Assembly (NCBI RefSeq): GCF_020990385.1
Contig: NZ_CP087598.1
Span: 292,001-356,000 of the forward strand
DNA from: Paracoccus sp. MA
GTDB lineage: Bacteria > Pseudomonadota > Alphaproteobacteria > Rhodobacterales > Rhodobacteraceae
Length of the DNA stretch: 64,000 nucleotides
Reading direction: 5' to 3'
The position numbers and the translations under genes were made by a program. Below are positions 35,617-45,122 of this stretch, piece after piece. Below the pieces are notes generated by a model. The model was not told the origin of the DNA. It saw nothing but the letters and a program-made list of their open reading frames with translations, and searched no databases. Positions within the stretch are counted from its first letter, which is position 1. Each line of letters opens with the position of its first letter.

Positions 35617-36110
35617 GGGGCCGCGCCGGAAGCCGGGGCATCGCCGCCCTGATCCTGGCGCTGGCCGCCGGCCCGGCGCTGGCCGATTGCGCGCCGCCGG
35701 GCGAGTTGCTCTTTGCCTGCGAATTCCCCGAGCGCAAGGCGCGGGTCGAGATCTGCAGGCTGCCCGGCGGCGCGCTGGACTACGCCTATATCTCGCCCAA
35801 GGGCCGCGAGCTGAGCTTCCGGGCCGACAGCGGCATCGGCGGCGTCAAGGGCCATGTGCAGGGCATCCATGGCCCGGCCTATGCCACCGCGCTGTCGAAC
35901 GGGGGCACGGTCTATGCGGTCTTCGTGGACGGCGCGTTGATGAACCTGGACGGCGAAGGGCAAGAGCTGAGCTCGCCCAACCCGGCGGTGCTGCAGGTCT
36001 ATGGCTCGGAACAGGATTTCAACGATTACAAGCAGGACAGGCCGATCCAGCGCCGGGTCTGCTATCCTCCCTCGATCAGGATCGATGATGAAAATTTCGG
36101 GCCGGGCTAA
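35613..36110 (+). CDS. Secreted protein of unknown function, paralog A
   Basis: 165 residues. A signal peptide (about 1-24, ending ALADC) is followed by an exported domain with three further cysteines. The GTG start overlaps the methyltransferase stop by four bases. The C-terminal part (QVYGSEQDFNDYKQDRPIQRRVCYPPSIRID) aligns with the end of the next protein, so the two are paralogs. No known family recognised. Probably periplasmic. Confidence 0.7.
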   Translation: MRGRAGSRGIAALILALAAGPALADCAPPGELLFACEFPERKARVEICRLPGGALDYAYISPKGRELSFRADSGIGGVKGHVQGIHGPAYATALSNGGTVYAVFVDGALMNLDGEGQELSSPNPAVLQVYGSEQDFNDYKQDRPIQRRVCYPPSIRIDDENFGPG

Positions 36111-36113
36111 GCG

Positions 36114-36599
36114 ATGACGGGGAAAAGGCAGTTTCTTGCCGGATTGGGCCTGGCCTGCCTGGCCGGGCAGGCGGTGGCGAATTGCGGGCCGGGCATGATG
36201 CCGGTGCTGACCTGCGACATCCTGACCGCCGACCAGCGGGTCGAGTTCTGCGCCGAACGGCCGGACGCCGAGGGGCAGTCGAACCGCTACAGCTACAATT
36301 TCGCCGAGGCCCTCGGCGCACCCGAGCTCTATTTCGAGGACACGGGCTATTATTTCTCGACCAAATATTACCAGCCCAGCCAGGATGCCGAAAATACCCA
36401 GGGCTTCGGCCTGGCGCATGGCCAGCACGTCTATGCCTTCTTCGTGACCGGGGTGGACGGCGGCCATGTCCGCATGGCGCAGCTGCATGTCTACGACAGC
36501 CTCGACGCCTTCCAGAGCGACCGGGGCGAGACCGAGAGCCTGCGGCTTTATTGCGAACCGCGCTCGATCCGGGTGAACTGGGACTTCATTCGCCCCTAG
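36114..36599 (+). CDS. Secreted protein of unknown function, paralog B
   Basis: 161 residues. The signal peptide covers about 1-22 (ending GQAVAN), with Cys24 just after, as in paralog A. The C-terminal block HVYDSLDAFQSDRGETESLRLYCEPRSIRVN corresponds to that of paralog A. The middle is rich in Tyr and Phe (ELYFEDTGYYFSTKYYQP) and suggests a beta-rich fold. It begins three bases after the stop of paralog A. Function unknown; periplasmic. Confidence 0.7.
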   Translation: MTGKRQFLAGLGLACLAGQAVANCGPGMMPVLTCDILTADQRVEFCAERPDAEGQSNRYSYNFAEALGAPELYFEDTGYYFSTKYYQPSQDAENTQGFGLAHGQHVYAFFVTGVDGGHVRMAQLHVYDSLDAFQSDRGETESLRLYCEPRSIRVNWDFIRP

Positions 36600-36603
36600 C
36601 GGC

Positions 36604-37137
36604 CTAGTCCTTGCCGATCCTTGCCATGCGGTGGCGAGCCGGCCAGCGCGGCAGGTCCGGCACCTCCAGCAACTCGCCCGGCCGCACCACCGAGGCGAGC
36701 CAGGTCAGGTCGCGCCGGGCCATGGCGATGCAGCCGGCGGTGGGAAAGCCCGGCCGGCGCCATTGATGCAGGAAGATCGCCGAGCCGGCGCCGGGCCGCG
36801 CCTGCGGAAAGTTCCAGTCGGTGACCAGCACGATGTCGTAAAGCGGATCGGCCCGCCGCATCGCCTCGTGGCTGGGGGCGAAGGGCGCGCGCACCGGCTG
36901 GTTATAGGCCGGATCGCCCGAGGCATCGCACCACAGGTCGCCGGGCAGGATCGGCCGCGCCCAGCCCGAGGGCCGCGCCACCCGGTCGGGACGATAGAGC
37001 AGTCCGACGATGCGGTGCCGGCCGACGGGGGTCGCGCCGTCGCCTTCGCGCTTGGCGCGCGTCAGCCCGCCGCGGCCGACCGAACAGGGCAGCAGCCGGC
37101 CGCGCGCCCACAGCCCCAGCGGCGTCAGCCGGATCAC
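36604..37137 (-). CDS. L,D-transpeptidase (YkuD) family protein
   Basis: 177 residues, a compact YkuD domain. The catalytic segment is [24 protein letters not shown], with His and Cys at about residues 123 and 140, the HxnTxGC pattern of the family. L,D-transpeptidases form 3-3 crosslinks in peptidoglycan or attach proteins. No clear signal peptide is seen, which is common in this short alphaproteobacterial subgroup. GTG start; its first bases overlap the stop of ribA (GTGA), so it is translated after it. Confidence 0.85.
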   Translation of the reverse strand: MIRLTPLGLWARGRLLPCSVGRGGLTRAKREGDGATPVGRHRIVGLLYRPDRVARPSGWARPILPGDLWCDASGDPAYNQPVRAPFAPSHEAMRRADPLYDIVLVTDWNFPQARPGAGSAIFLHQWRRPGFPTAGCIAMARRDLTWLASVVRPGELLEVPDLPRWPARHRMARIGKD

Positions 37138-38195
37138 AGCAGGTGCCCCGATTTAGCCGCCTTCACGTCCAGATAACCGGTATTGTGGCGGTTGCGGGGG
37201 GTGATCAGCGGCACGCGCTCGGCCACGCGGATGCCGTGGCCCTCCAGCATCGCGACCTTGCGCGGGTTGTTGGTCATCAGCCGCAGCGAACCGAAGCCCA
37301 TCTTCTTCAGGATGCCGGCGCCGATGCGGAAATCGCGCTCGTCGTCCTCGAAGCCCAGGCGGTGGTTGGCCTCGACCGTGTCGAAGCCCTGGTTCTGCAA
37401 GGCATAGGCCCGCATCTTGTTGGCCAGGCCGATGCCGCGCCCCTCCTGGTTCAGATACAGCAGCACGCCTTCGCCCGCCTGACCCATGGCGGCCAGCGCG
37501 GCATGCAGCTGCGGGCCGCAATCGCATTTCAGGCTGCCCAGCACGTCGCCGGTGAAACAGGCCGAATGCAGCCGCGCCAGCACCGGCGCCGCGCGCGAGG
37601 GGGCGCCGATCTCGACCGCGTAATGCTCGGCCTCGCCGGTGTCGGGGCGGAAGATGTGCAGCTTGGCGTTCTCGGCGGCCAGCAGCGGCAGGCGCGCGGC
37701 GGCGACGGGGGCCATCGCGGCCTCGGTCGCCATCTGCGCCAGCGCCGGGCCGGGGGAAAGCCGCGTCAGCCCCTCGGGCGGATCGGCCAGGGGCACCACC
37801 AGCACCGCAGGCAGCAGCTGCGCCGATTTCGCCAGCGCGATGCCGGCGCGATGCGGATCGACATCGCCGCCGCGCGGGCTGCGGAACGGCCCCTTCATCG
37901 GCGTCATCAGGTCGCCGGCCGGATCGGCCACGGCGCGCAGCCAGGCCAGATCGGCATCGTCCGGCACCGCGACCCGCGCCAGGTCGCGGTCATAGACCCG
38001 GACCTTCAGCGTCTCGGCCCGCGGCTCGGTGATCGCCAGCACGGCGGGGCCGAGGGCGCGCATCGTCTTCAGCCGGTCGGCGCGCAGTGTCTCGACCGCC
38101 GCGACCAGCTGGCCGCCGATGACCACGGGCAGGCCGATGCGCAGATCGGCGCGGGCGCGCGACAGGGTCTCGGTCAGGGTCGGGATCAGGGTCAT
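37134..38195 (-). CDS. ribA: GTP cyclohydrolase II (RibA)
   Basis: 353 residues. The C-terminal half is a GTP cyclohydrolase [25 protein letters not shown] carries the zinc cysteines (Cys213, 224, 226), and [20 protein letters not shown] and [20 protein letters not shown] follow. The N-terminal 170 residues form an extra domain seen in alphaproteobacterial RibA-like proteins, unlike the DHBP synthase of RibBA. The enzyme opens the imidazole ring of GTP in riboflavin synthesis. It forms a two-gene unit with the L,D-transpeptidase. Confidence 0.93.
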   Translation of the reverse strand: MTLIPTLTETLSRARADLRIGLPVVIGGQLVAAVETLRADRLKTMRALGPAVLAITEPRAETLKVRVYDRDLARVAVPDDADLAWLRAVADPAGDLMTPMKGPFRSPRGGDVDPHRAGIALAKSAQLLPAVLVVPLADPPEGLTRLSPGPALAQMATEAAMAPVAAARLPLLAAENAKLHIFRPDTGEAEHYAVEIGAPSRAAPVLARLHSACFTGDVLGSLKCDCGPQLHAALAAMGQAGEGVLLYLNQEGRGIGLANKMRAYALQNQGFDTVEANHRLGFEDDERDFRIGAGILKKMGFGSLRLMTNNPRKVAMLEGHGIRVAERVPLITPRNRHNTGYLDVKAAKSGHLL

Positions 38196-38328
38196 CGGGC
38201 CAGCATGGTTGAAACAATCTGAAACATAGGGCGGATTTCCGACAACTCCATGTGAGAATTGCTGCAAACCGCTGGACGCCTGCCGCGCCGCGCCACAGTT
38301 TTCCGCCATAACGCCAAAGGAGGCAAGA

Positions 38329-39015
38329 ATGGCCGGACTGAAAAAGATCCTGCTGGTCGACGACGAGGAAGACCTGCGCGAGGCCCTGGCCGAGCAATTG
38401 GTCGCCACCGAGGATTTCGAGGTGTTCGAGGCCGGCACGGGCCACGAGGCGGTGGAAAAGAGCAAGGGCGCCATCTTCGACCTGGTGGTGCTGGACGTGG
38501 GCCTGCCCGACACCGACGGGCGCGAGCTGTGCAAGCGGCTGCGCAAGCAGGGCGTCAAGTGCCCCATCGTCATGCTGACCGGCCACGATACCGACGCGGA
38601 CACCATCCTGGGCCTGGATTCGGGCGCGAACGACTATATCACCAAGCCGTTCAAGTTCCCGGTGCTGCTGGCCCGGCTGCGCGCCCAGCTGCGCACGCAT
38701 GAGCAGTCCGAGGACGCGATCTTCCAGCTTGGCCCCTATACGTTCAAGCCGGCGATGAAGATGCTGATCGACCAGAAGGACCGCAAGATCCGGCTGACGG
38801 AAAAGGAAACCAACATCCTGAAATTCCTGTATCGCGCCCAGGACGGGGTGGTGCCGCGCGACGTGCTTCTGCACGAGGTCTGGGGCTACAATGCCGGCGT
38901 GACCACGCATACGCTGGAGACCCATATCTATCGCCTGCGCCAGAAGATCGAGCCCGACCCCTCGAACGCGCGGCTGCTGGTCACCGAATCCGGCGGCTAT
39001 CGCCTGGTCGCTTGA
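38329..39015 (+). CDS. OmpR/PhoB-family response regulator
   Basis: 228 residues. The receiver domain (about 5-120) has acidic DDEED, phospho-acceptor Asp56 in VVLDVGLPD and Lys106 in ITKPFKF. The DNA-binding winged helix (about 135-228) has [18 protein letters not shown] and [16 protein letters not shown]. Its histidine kinase is not next to it. Start after an AAAGGAGGC ribosome binding site. It is followed by a good terminator. Confidence 0.94.
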   Translation: MAGLKKILLVDDEEDLREALAEQLVATEDFEVFEAGTGHEAVEKSKGAIFDLVVLDVGLPDTDGRELCKRLRKQGVKCPIVMLTGHDTDADTILGLDSGANDYITKPFKFPVLLARLRAQLRTHEQSEDAIFQLGPYTFKPAMKMLIDQKDRKIRLTEKETNILKFLYRAQDGVVPRDVLLHEVWGYNAGVTTHTLETHIYRLRQKIEPDPSNARLLVTESGGYRLVA

Positions 39016-39098
39016 TCTATGTTCATCGGCGGAACCCGAGCATGGCTTGCGGGTTCTGCCTGCGAAGCCCGGTGGTCGGCGGATGCGGCCACATGATG

Positions 39099-39132
39099 AC
39101 CCGGCCCCGGCCCGTCCGGCGGCCGGGTTTTC
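39099..39132 (+). terminator. Terminator after the OmpR-type gene
   Basis: ACCCGGCC / GGCCGGGT stem (39099-39106 and 39121-39128), followed by TTTCC with a T-run at 39128-39131. Confidence 0.7.
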
Positions 39133-39143
39133 CGTCGGCGCGG

Positions 39144-39285
39144 CCCTGCGGGGGCGCTTCGCCCCCCGCACCCCCCGAGGATATTTAAGCAAGAAAGAAG
39201 CCCGAAGGCTCGGCCCCCTGATGCGGGGGTGTCCTTCTTTCTTGTGCAAGTATCCTCGGGGGTCCGGGGGCAGACAGCCCCCGGC
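39144..39285. repeat. REP-like elements, inverted pair
   Basis: Two units face each other. The first, at about 39144-39200, ends in CCCCGAGGATATTTAAGC and AAGAAAGAAG. The second, at 39233-39285, reads TTCTTTCTTGTGCAAGTATCC then GGGGGTCCGGGGGCAGACAGC. The second unit has the same orientation and modules as the element at 33357. An inverted pair of this kind resembles a BIME mosaic. It fills most of the gap between the regulator and exonuclease III. Confidence 0.75.
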
Positions 39286-39347
39286 CGCAGCCGTGATGGA
39301 CAAGCCGGCCATGGCCCCTTAGGGTCCGTCCCCGAAAAGGAGCTGCC

Positions 39348-40133
39348 ATGTTCACCATCGCCACCTGGAACATCAATTCGGTCCGTCTGCGCGAGGCGCT
39401 GGTCGCCCGCTTCCTGACCGAGGAAGCGCCGGACATCCTGTGCCTGCAGGAGACCAAGAGCCCGGTCGAGAAGATCCCGCTGGAGGCGTTCCGGGCGCTG
39501 GGCTACCGGCATTTCGTGGCGCGCGGGCAGAAGGGCTATAACGGCGTCGCCATCCTGTCGAAGCTGCCGATCGAGGATGCGGGCGACCGCGACTATGCCG
39601 GGCTTGGCCATGCCCGCCATGTCGCCGCCCGGCTGGAGAACGGGGTCATCATCCACAACTTCTACGTGCCGGCGGGCGGCGACATTCCCGACCGCGAGCA
39701 GAATGTGAAGTTCGGCCAGAAGCTGGATTTCCTGACCGAGATGCGCGACGCCTTCCACGCCGACAGGCCGGTGCGCTCGATCATGGTGGGCGACCTGAAC
39801 ATCGCCCCGCGCGAGGACGACGTCTGGTCGCACAAGCAATTGCTGAAGATCGTCAGCCACACGCCGGTCGAGGTCGAACATCTGGGCGCCGCGCAGGATG
39901 CCGGGAAATGGGTGGACATCACCCGCCAGGACATTCCGCAGGGCCTGCTTTACAGCTGGTGGAGCTATCGCGCCCGCGACTGGGACGCCGCCGACAAGGG
40001 CCGGCGCCTGGACCATATCTGGGCCACGCCGGACATCGCCAATGCGGGCCATGGCAGCCGCATCCTGCGGCCGCTGCGCGGCTGGCAGCAGCCCAGCGAC
40101 CATGTGCCGGTGCTGGCGAGCTTCGATCTCTGA
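39348..40133 (+). CDS. xth: Exodeoxyribonuclease III
   Basis: 261 residues, the usual length. The endonuclease/exonuclease/phosphatase motifs are intact: TWNINSVRLR, LQETK (Glu35), GYNGVAILSK, YVPAGGD, GDLNIAP, LDHIWAT and SDHVPV. It is an AP endonuclease and 3'-phosphatase/exonuclease in base excision repair. AAAAGGAGCTGCC precedes the start. Confidence 0.95.
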   Translation: MFTIATWNINSVRLREALVARFLTEEAPDILCLQETKSPVEKIPLEAFRALGYRHFVARGQKGYNGVAILSKLPIEDAGDRDYAGLGHARHVAARLENGVIIHNFYVPAGGDIPDREQNVKFGQKLDFLTEMRDAFHADRPVRSIMVGDLNIAPREDDVWSHKQLLKIVSHTPVEVEHLGAAQDAGKWVDITRQDIPQGLLYSWWSYRARDWDAADKGRRLDHIWATPDIANAGHGSRILRPLRGWQQPSDHVPVLASFDL

Positions 40134-40224
40134 CCCCGCCCGAAGGCCGCGCCGCCAGGCGAAACTTGCATCGCGCCGGCCGCTGCGCCATCTAGGGGGC
40201 AACCCTTTCGCATGAGGAATTCCG

Positions 40225-41136
40225 ATGCTCGAGCTTGGCTCCGCCCCCAAAGATGCCGCCCCGGCCGATCTCATCAAGGACGTGACCGAGGCGACCTTCA
40301 TGGCCGATGTGGTCGATGCCTCGATGACGGTGCCGGTCATCGTCGATTTCTGGGCGCCCTGGTGCGGCCCCTGCAAGACGCTGGGCCCGCAGCTGGAGGC
40401 CGAGGTCGCCCGCCACAAGGGCCGCGTCCGCATGGCCAAGGTCAATGTGGACGAGAACCAGATGATCGCCGGCCAGTTGCGGGTGCAGTCGATCCCGACG
40501 GTCTATGCCTTCTTCCAGGGCCAGCCGGTCGACGCCTTCCAGGGCGCGATCCCGCAAAGCCAGATCAAGCAGTTCGTCGAGAAGCTGGCGGCCATGGCCG
40601 GCGATGACGGCGGCCTGGCCGAGGCGCTGGAGGCGGCCGAGGCGATGATCGCCGAGGGTGCGCCCGAGGATGCGGCCGAGACCTTTGCCGCGATCCTGGA
40701 GGAGGAGCCCGAGAACGCCGCCGCCTGGGGCGGTCTGGTCCGCGCCCATCTGGCCGCCGGCCATGCCGACCGCGCCCAGGAGGCTTTGGCGCAGGTGCCC
40801 GCTGCCATCGCCAATGCCGCGCCGGTCGAGGCCGCGCGCGCCCAGCTGCAGCTGGCGCGGCAGGCCGCCGAGGCCGGGCCGCTGGACGAGCTGCGCCAGA
40901 AGGTCGAGGCCGACCCGGCCGACCAGCAGGCGCGTTTCGACTATGCCACTGCGCTGCATGCCGCGGGCGAGGTCGAGGAGGCCATCGATCAGCTTCTGGA
41001 AGCCTTCCGCCGCGACCGCGACTGGAACGAGGGCGCCGCCAAGGCGCAGCTCCTGACCATCTTCGACGCCATGAAGCCCACCGATCCGCTGGCGCAGAAG
41101 GGGCGCCGCCGGCTGTCCTCGCTGATCTTCGCCTGA
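40225..41136 (+). CDS. Thioredoxin-TPR protein (YbbN/CnoX-like)
   Basis: 303 residues. The N-terminal thioredoxin domain (about 20-130) has an active site WCGPC (Cys47, Cys50). The C-terminal part (140-303) is a TPR-like helical region (ALEAAEAMIAEGAPEDAAETFAAIL, DQQARFDYATALHAAGEVEEAIDQL). E. coli YbbN lacks one active-site Cys and acts as a redox holdase with GroEL; here both cysteines are present. It heads a unit with the LON-domain and Trm112 genes. Confidence 0.93.
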   Translation: MLELGSAPKDAAPADLIKDVTEATFMADVVDASMTVPVIVDFWAPWCGPCKTLGPQLEAEVARHKGRVRMAKVNVDENQMIAGQLRVQSIPTVYAFFQGQPVDAFQGAIPQSQIKQFVEKLAAMAGDDGGLAEALEAAEAMIAEGAPEDAAETFAAILEEEPENAAAWGGLVRAHLAAGHADRAQEALAQVPAAIANAAPVEAARAQLQLARQAAEAGPLDELRQKVEADPADQQARFDYATALHAAGEVEEAIDQLLEAFRRDRDWNEGAAKAQLLTIFDAMKPTDPLAQKGRRRLSSLIFA

Positions 41137-41137
41137 C

Positions 41138-41776
41138 ATGTCGCGCGGCATCGACCTGCCCGAGACAGTCCCGCTGTTCCCGCTGCCGGGCGCGGTGCTG
41201 ATGCCCCGCACCCGCCTGCCGCTGCAGATCTTCGAGCCGCGCTATCTGCAGATGGTCGAGGACGTGCTGAAGACGCCCTCGCGGCTGATCGGCATGATCC
41301 AGCCGGCCGAGGGCGGGCTGGACGCGCTGGCCCAGGTCGGCTGCGCGGGCCGGATCGTCGCCTTTTCCGAACTGGACGACGGGCGGCTGATGATCTCGCT
41401 CAAGGCGCGCTCGCGCTTCCGGCTGAACGAGGTGCGGCCCGGCTTCACCCCCTATCTGCGCGGCCAGGTGGACTGGTCTGGCTATGAGACGGACCTGGCC
41501 GTCCAGCCCGAGGAAGACCCGCGGTTCGAGCGCAAGGGCTTCATGGCGCGGCTGGGCCGCTATATGGAGCAGCGCGGCCTGTCCACCGACTGGGACGCCG
41601 CCGAGGCTTCCGAGGAGGAGACGCTGGTCAATTCCCTGTCCATGCTGCTGCCCTTCGCCCCCGAGGAAAAGCAGGCGCTGCTGGAGGCGCCGACGCTGTT
41701 CAAGCGCCGCATCCTGCTGGAGGGGCTGCTGGAATACGCCCTGCACGGCGGCGACAACGAGGAGACGATCCAGTGA
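41138..41776 (+). CDS. LON substrate-binding domain protein
   Basis: 212 residues, a stand-alone Lon N-terminal domain: [34 protein letters not shown] and the [21 protein letters not shown] strands. No ATPase or protease part. Family members are thought to be PUA-like binding proteins of unknown substrate. It starts one base after the thioredoxin-TPR gene and overlaps the Trm112 gene by four bases, so the three are co-translated. Confidence 0.93.
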   Translation: MSRGIDLPETVPLFPLPGAVLMPRTRLPLQIFEPRYLQMVEDVLKTPSRLIGMIQPAEGGLDALAQVGCAGRIVAFSELDDGRLMISLKARSRFRLNEVRPGFTPYLRGQVDWSGYETDLAVQPEEDPRFERKGFMARLGRYMEQRGLSTDWDAAEASEEETLVNSLSMLLPFAPEEKQALLEAPTLFKRRILLEGLLEYALHGGDNEETIQ

Positions 41777-41964
41777 CCGATGCGACCGAACGCGGCTATG
41801 ACCGCCACATGCTCGAGGCGCTGGTCTGCCCGGTGACCCATGCGACGCTGCGCTACGACGCCCGGGCGCAGGAGCTCGTCTCGGAGGCCGCGGGGCTGGC
41901 CTTTCCGATCCGCGACGGCATTCCGATCATGCTGCTGAACGAGGCGCGGCAGATCCGCGCCTGA
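41773..41964 (+). CDS. Trm112-family protein
   Basis: 63 residues: [46 protein letters not shown], the YcaR/Trm112 pattern. Only one of the zinc cysteines of the eukaryotic form is kept, as is usual for alphaproteobacterial members. Such proteins can activate methyltransferases. Overlaps the LON-domain gene by ATGA-type coupling. Confidence 0.92.
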   Translation: MTDATERGYDRHMLEALVCPVTHATLRYDARAQELVSEAAGLAFPIRDGIPIMLLNEARQIRA

Positions 41965-41971
41965 GAAAAGG

Positions 41972-42010
41972 GCGGGCGCACGGACGGCTTGGGGGAGGTC
42001 GTGCGCCCGC
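41972..42010. terminator. Hairpin between convergent genes
   Basis: GCGGGCGCAC (41972-41981) pairs perfectly with GTGCGCCCGC (42001-42010) over a 19-base loop. Read on the minus strand it is followed by CCTTTTC. It could terminate the DUF779 transcript, and less clearly the Trm112 one. Confidence 0.45.
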
Positions 42011-42017
42011 GCCGCGG

Positions 42018-42374
42018 TCAGAGCCGGCAGATCTCGGACCGCACCAGGAAGCGCCGCTCGCGCCCGTTGTCCAGGCTGAACATGCCACCGCGGCCGGGCA
42101 CCACGTCGATGACCAGGCGGGTATGCTTCCAGGCTTCGTATTGGCTGGCCGAGATATAGAAGGGCATGCCGCCGATCTCGCCCAGCTTCACGTCATGCGC
42201 GCCGATGCGGAATTCGCCCTGCGGGTAGCACATGGGCGAGGACCCGTCGCAGCAGCCCCCGGACTGGTGGAACAGCACCGGCCCGTGATCGGCGACGATC
42301 TCGGCCAGCAGCGCCAGCGCCGCCGGGGTGGCCTCGACCTGGTCCGGCCCATCGGGATTGGCGACGGGTTCCAT
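42018..42374 (-). CDS. DUF779 protein
   Basis: 118 residues of the DUF779 family: VLFHQSGGCCDGSSPMCYPQGEF (a Cys-Cys-x7-Cys cluster), LGEIGGMPFYISASQYEAWKHTRLVIDVVPGRGGMFSLDN. Its function is not known, but the gene is regularly found beside NAD-dependent aldehyde dehydrogenases, as here. It follows the alcohol dehydrogenase by two bases and belongs to that operon. Confidence 0.93.
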   Translation of the reverse strand: MEPVANPDGPDQVEATPAALALLAEIVADHGPVLFHQSGGCCDGSSPMCYPQGEFRIGAHDVKLGEIGGMPFYISASQYEAWKHTRLVIDVVPGRGGMFSLDNGRERRFLVRSEICRL

Positions 42375-42376
42375 GC

Positions 42377-43411
42377 TCAGCCCGCCATGTCCAGCACCAT
42401 GCGGCCCTCGATCTGGCCCTGGTGCATCTTGCCGAAGATGTCGTTGATGTCCTCGAGCTTCGCCTTGTGCACGGTCGCCCTGACCTTGCCCTCGCCGGCG
42501 AAATCCAGCGATTCCTGCAGGTCCAGCCGGGTGCCGACGATCGAGCCGCGCACGGTGATGCCGTTCAGCACCATGCCGAAGATGTCCAGCGGGAAGTCGC
42601 CCGGGGGCAGGCCGTTCAGCGCCACCGTGCCGCCGCGTGCGACCATGCCGATGGCCTGCTCGAAGGCCTTGCGGCCGACCGCCGTGACCAGCACGCCCTG
42701 CGCGCCGCCATCGGTCTGGCGCTTGATCGCCGCCGCCGGGTCGGGCTCGGTTGCGGCGTTTACCGTCACGCTGGCGCCCAGCTTGCGGGCCAGCGCCAGC
42801 TTGTCGTCGTCGATATCGACGGCGGCGACGTTCAGCCCCATGGCCTTGGCATATTGCACCGCCATGTGCCCCAGCCCGCCGATGCCCGAGATCACCACCC
42901 AGTCGCCGGGCTTGGTGTCGGTGACCTTCAGCCCCTTGTAGACCGTGACGCCCGCGCAGAGCACCGGGGCGATGTCCAGGAAATCGACGTTCTTCGGCAG
43001 GTGGCCGACATAGTTCGGATCGGCCACCACATATTCGGCAAAGCCGCCGTTCACGGAATAGCCGGTGTTGAGCTGGCTTTCGCACAAGGTCTCCCAGCCG
43101 CCCAGGCAATGCCGGCAATGGCCGCAGGCGGTATAGAGCCAGGGCACGCCGACCCGGTCGCCTTCCTTGACATGCTTCACCCCGGCGCCCACGGCCGAGA
43201 CGAAGCCCACGCCCTCGTGCCCCGGAATGAAGGGCGGGTTGGGCTTGACCGGCCAGTCGCCCTCGGCGGCGTGCAGGTCGGTATGGCAGACGCCGGACGC
43301 CTGGATCCTGACCTGGATCATGCCGGGGCCGGGTTCGGGGACCGGCACCTCGTCGATGGTCAGCGGCTTGCCGAATGCGCGCACGACGGCGGCCTTCATG
43401 GTCTTGGCCAT
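42377..43411 (-). CDS. adhP: Zinc-dependent alcohol dehydrogenase
   Basis: 344 residues, full-length medium-chain dehydrogenase. Catalytic zinc ligands are Cys42 (VCHTDLHAAEGDW) and His65-Glu66 (GHEGVG), with Cys around residue 152. Structural zinc cysteines are 95, 98, 101 and 109 (CGHCRHCLGGWETLC). The NAD loop is ISGIGGLGHMAVQYAKAMG. The sequence pattern matches the ethanol-active AdhP class. The enzyme should oxidise short alcohols to aldehydes in the cytoplasm, and the aldehyde dehydrogenase upstream in the same operon would handle the product. Confidence 0.93.
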   Translation of the reverse strand: MAKTMKAAVVRAFGKPLTIDEVPVPEPGPGMIQVRIQASGVCHTDLHAAEGDWPVKPNPPFIPGHEGVGFVSAVGAGVKHVKEGDRVGVPWLYTACGHCRHCLGGWETLCESQLNTGYSVNGGFAEYVVADPNYVGHLPKNVDFLDIAPVLCAGVTVYKGLKVTDTKPGDWVVISGIGGLGHMAVQYAKAMGLNVAAVDIDDDKLALARKLGASVTVNAATEPDPAAAIKRQTDGGAQGVLVTAVGRKAFEQAIGMVARGGTVALNGLPPGDFPLDIFGMVLNGITVRGSIVGTRLDLQESLDFAGEGKVRATVHKAKLEDINDIFGKMHQGQIEGRMVLDMAG

Positions 43412-43453
43412 GAGAGGGGACTCCTTGCAGTTGTCATCGGGGAGGGGAGGAAC

Positions 43454-43483
43454 GGGCCGGGCGCGGGGTGACGCGCGCCCGGC
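43454..43483 (-). other. Hairpin between aldehyde and alcohol dehydrogenase genes
   Basis: An 11-bp perfect stem GGCCGGGCGCG / CGCGCCCGGCC (43454-43464 and 43473-43483) with an 8-base loop. It lies just past the aldehyde dehydrogenase stop and has no T-run. It may protect the upstream mRNA end or attenuate the downstream genes. Confidence 0.45.
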
Positions 43484-43490
43484 CATTCCC

Positions 43491-45017
43491 TTAGAAGAAG
43501 CCCAGCTTCTTCGGGGAATAGCTGACCAGCATGTTCTTGGTCTGCTGATAGTGGTCCAGCATCATCTTGTGCGTCTCGCGGCCGATGCCGGACTGCTTGT
43601 AGCCGCCGAAGGCCGCGTGGGCCGGATAGGCGTGATAGCAATTGGTCCAGACCCGGCCGGCCTTGATGCCGCGGCCCATGCGGTAGCAGGTATTGGCATC
43701 GCGGGACCACACACCGGCGCCAAGCCCGTAAAGCGTGTCATTGGCGATCTCCAGCGCCTCGGCCTGGTCCTTGAAGGTGGTGACCGAGACCACCGGGCCG
43801 AAGATTTCCTCCTGGAAGATCCGCATCTTGTTGTTGCCGCGGAAGATCGTCGGCTCGATGTAATAGCCGCCCGACAGCTCGCCGCCCAGATCGGCCGCCT
43901 TGCCGCCGGTCAGCACCTCGGCGCCTTCCTTCTTGCCGATGTCGAGATAGCTGAGGATCTTTTCCTTCTGCTCGCTCGACGCCTGCGCGCCGATCATGGT
44001 GTCGCTTTCGCGCGGGTCGCCCTGCTTGATCGCCTGCACGCGCTGGACCGCGCGCTCCATGAACTTGTCATAGATCGATTCCTGGATCAGCACGCGCGAC
44101 GGGCAGGTGCAGACCTCGCCCTGGTTCAGCGCGAACATCGTGAAGCCTTCCAGCGCCTTGTCGAAGAAATCGTCGTCCTCGCGCGCGACATCGGCAAAGA
44201 AGATGTTCGGGGACTTGCCGCCCAGTTCCAGCGTCACCGGGATCAGGTTTTCGGATGCGTATTGCATGATCAGCCGCCCGGTCGTCGTCTCGCCGGTAAA
44301 GGCGATCTTGGCGATCCGGTTGCTGGACGCCAGCGGCTTGCCGGCCTCGAGCCCGAAGCCGTTGACGATGTTCAGCACGCCCGGCGGCAGCAGGTCGCCG
44401 ATCAGGTTGGCCCAGACCATGATGCCGGCGGGGGTCTGCTCGGCCGGTTTCAGCACCACGCAATTGCCGGCGGCAATCGCCGGGGCCAGCTTCCAGCAGG
44501 CCATCAGCAGCGGGAAGTTCCACGGGATGATCTGCCCCACCACGCCCAGCGGCTCGTGGAAGTGATAGGCGACGGTGTCGTCGTCGATCTGGCTGATCGA
44601 GCCTTCCTGCGCGCGCAGCACGCCGGCGAAATAGCGGAAATGGTCGATGGCCAGCGGCAGGTCGGCGGCCATGGTCTCGCGGATCGGCTTGCCGTTGTCC
44701 CAGGTCTCGGCGGTGGCGAGCAGCTCCAGGTTCTGCTCCATCCGGTCGGCGATCTTCAGCATGATGTTGGCGCGCTCGGCCGGGCTGGTCGCGCCCCATT
44801 TGTCCTTGGCGGCATGGGCGGCATCCAGCGCCAGCTCGATATCGCCGGCCTCGGAGCGCGCGATCTCGCCGATCTCGGCGCCGGTGATCGGGGTCGTGTT
44901 GGTGAAATACCGGCCCGAGACGGGCGCCACCCATTTGCCGCCGATGAAATTGTCGTAGCGCGCCTCGAAGGGCAGCGCGTTCACGCCCCGGAAGGGATGC
45001 GTCTGGTCGTTCGGCAT
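43491..45017 (-). CDS. NAD-dependent aldehyde dehydrogenase (ExaC/AcoD type)
   Basis: 508 residues. Nucleophile Cys303 in [11 protein letters not shown], general base Glu264 in LELGGKSPN, and the FTGETTTG nucleotide loop are present. The form [11 protein letters not shown] is typical of the acetaldehyde dehydrogenases that work with ethanol oxidation (ExaC, AcoD, AldB). Full length. It oxidises acetaldehyde or related aldehydes to acids. It is the first gene of an operon with adhP and DUF779; a regulator gene of suitable type lies just upstream. Confidence 0.95.
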   Translation of the reverse strand: MPNDQTHPFRGVNALPFEARYDNFIGGKWVAPVSGRYFTNTTPITGAEIGEIARSEAGDIELALDAAHAAKDKWGATSPAERANIMLKIADRMEQNLELLATAETWDNGKPIRETMAADLPLAIDHFRYFAGVLRAQEGSISQIDDDTVAYHFHEPLGVVGQIIPWNFPLLMACWKLAPAIAAGNCVVLKPAEQTPAGIMVWANLIGDLLPPGVLNIVNGFGLEAGKPLASSNRIAKIAFTGETTTGRLIMQYASENLIPVTLELGGKSPNIFFADVAREDDDFFDKALEGFTMFALNQGEVCTCPSRVLIQESIYDKFMERAVQRVQAIKQGDPRESDTMIGAQASSEQKEKILSYLDIGKKEGAEVLTGGKAADLGGELSGGYYIEPTIFRGNNKMRIFQEEIFGPVVSVTTFKDQAEALEIANDTLYGLGAGVWSRDANTCYRMGRGIKAGRVWTNCYHAYPAHAAFGGYKQSGIGRETHKMMLDHYQQTKNMLVSYSPKKLGFF

Positions 45018-45054
45018 GATCTTCCTCCTGTCAGCCCGGCTCCTCCAGCCGGTT

Positions 45055-45070
45055 GCACAAGAGCCTGTGC
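45055..45070. promoter_or_regulatory. Dyad upstream of the aldehyde dehydrogenase gene
   Basis: GCACA-N6-TGTGC, a perfect inverted repeat 38 bases before the aldehyde dehydrogenase start, between it and the regulator gene. It is a candidate operator of the neighbouring Fis-type regulator; no binding data. Confidence 0.3.
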
Positions 45071-45122
45071 CCGGACGCCTTCCGGGTCAACGCGGGGCTT
45101 CGCGCCGCAGGGCGGATGTGTT

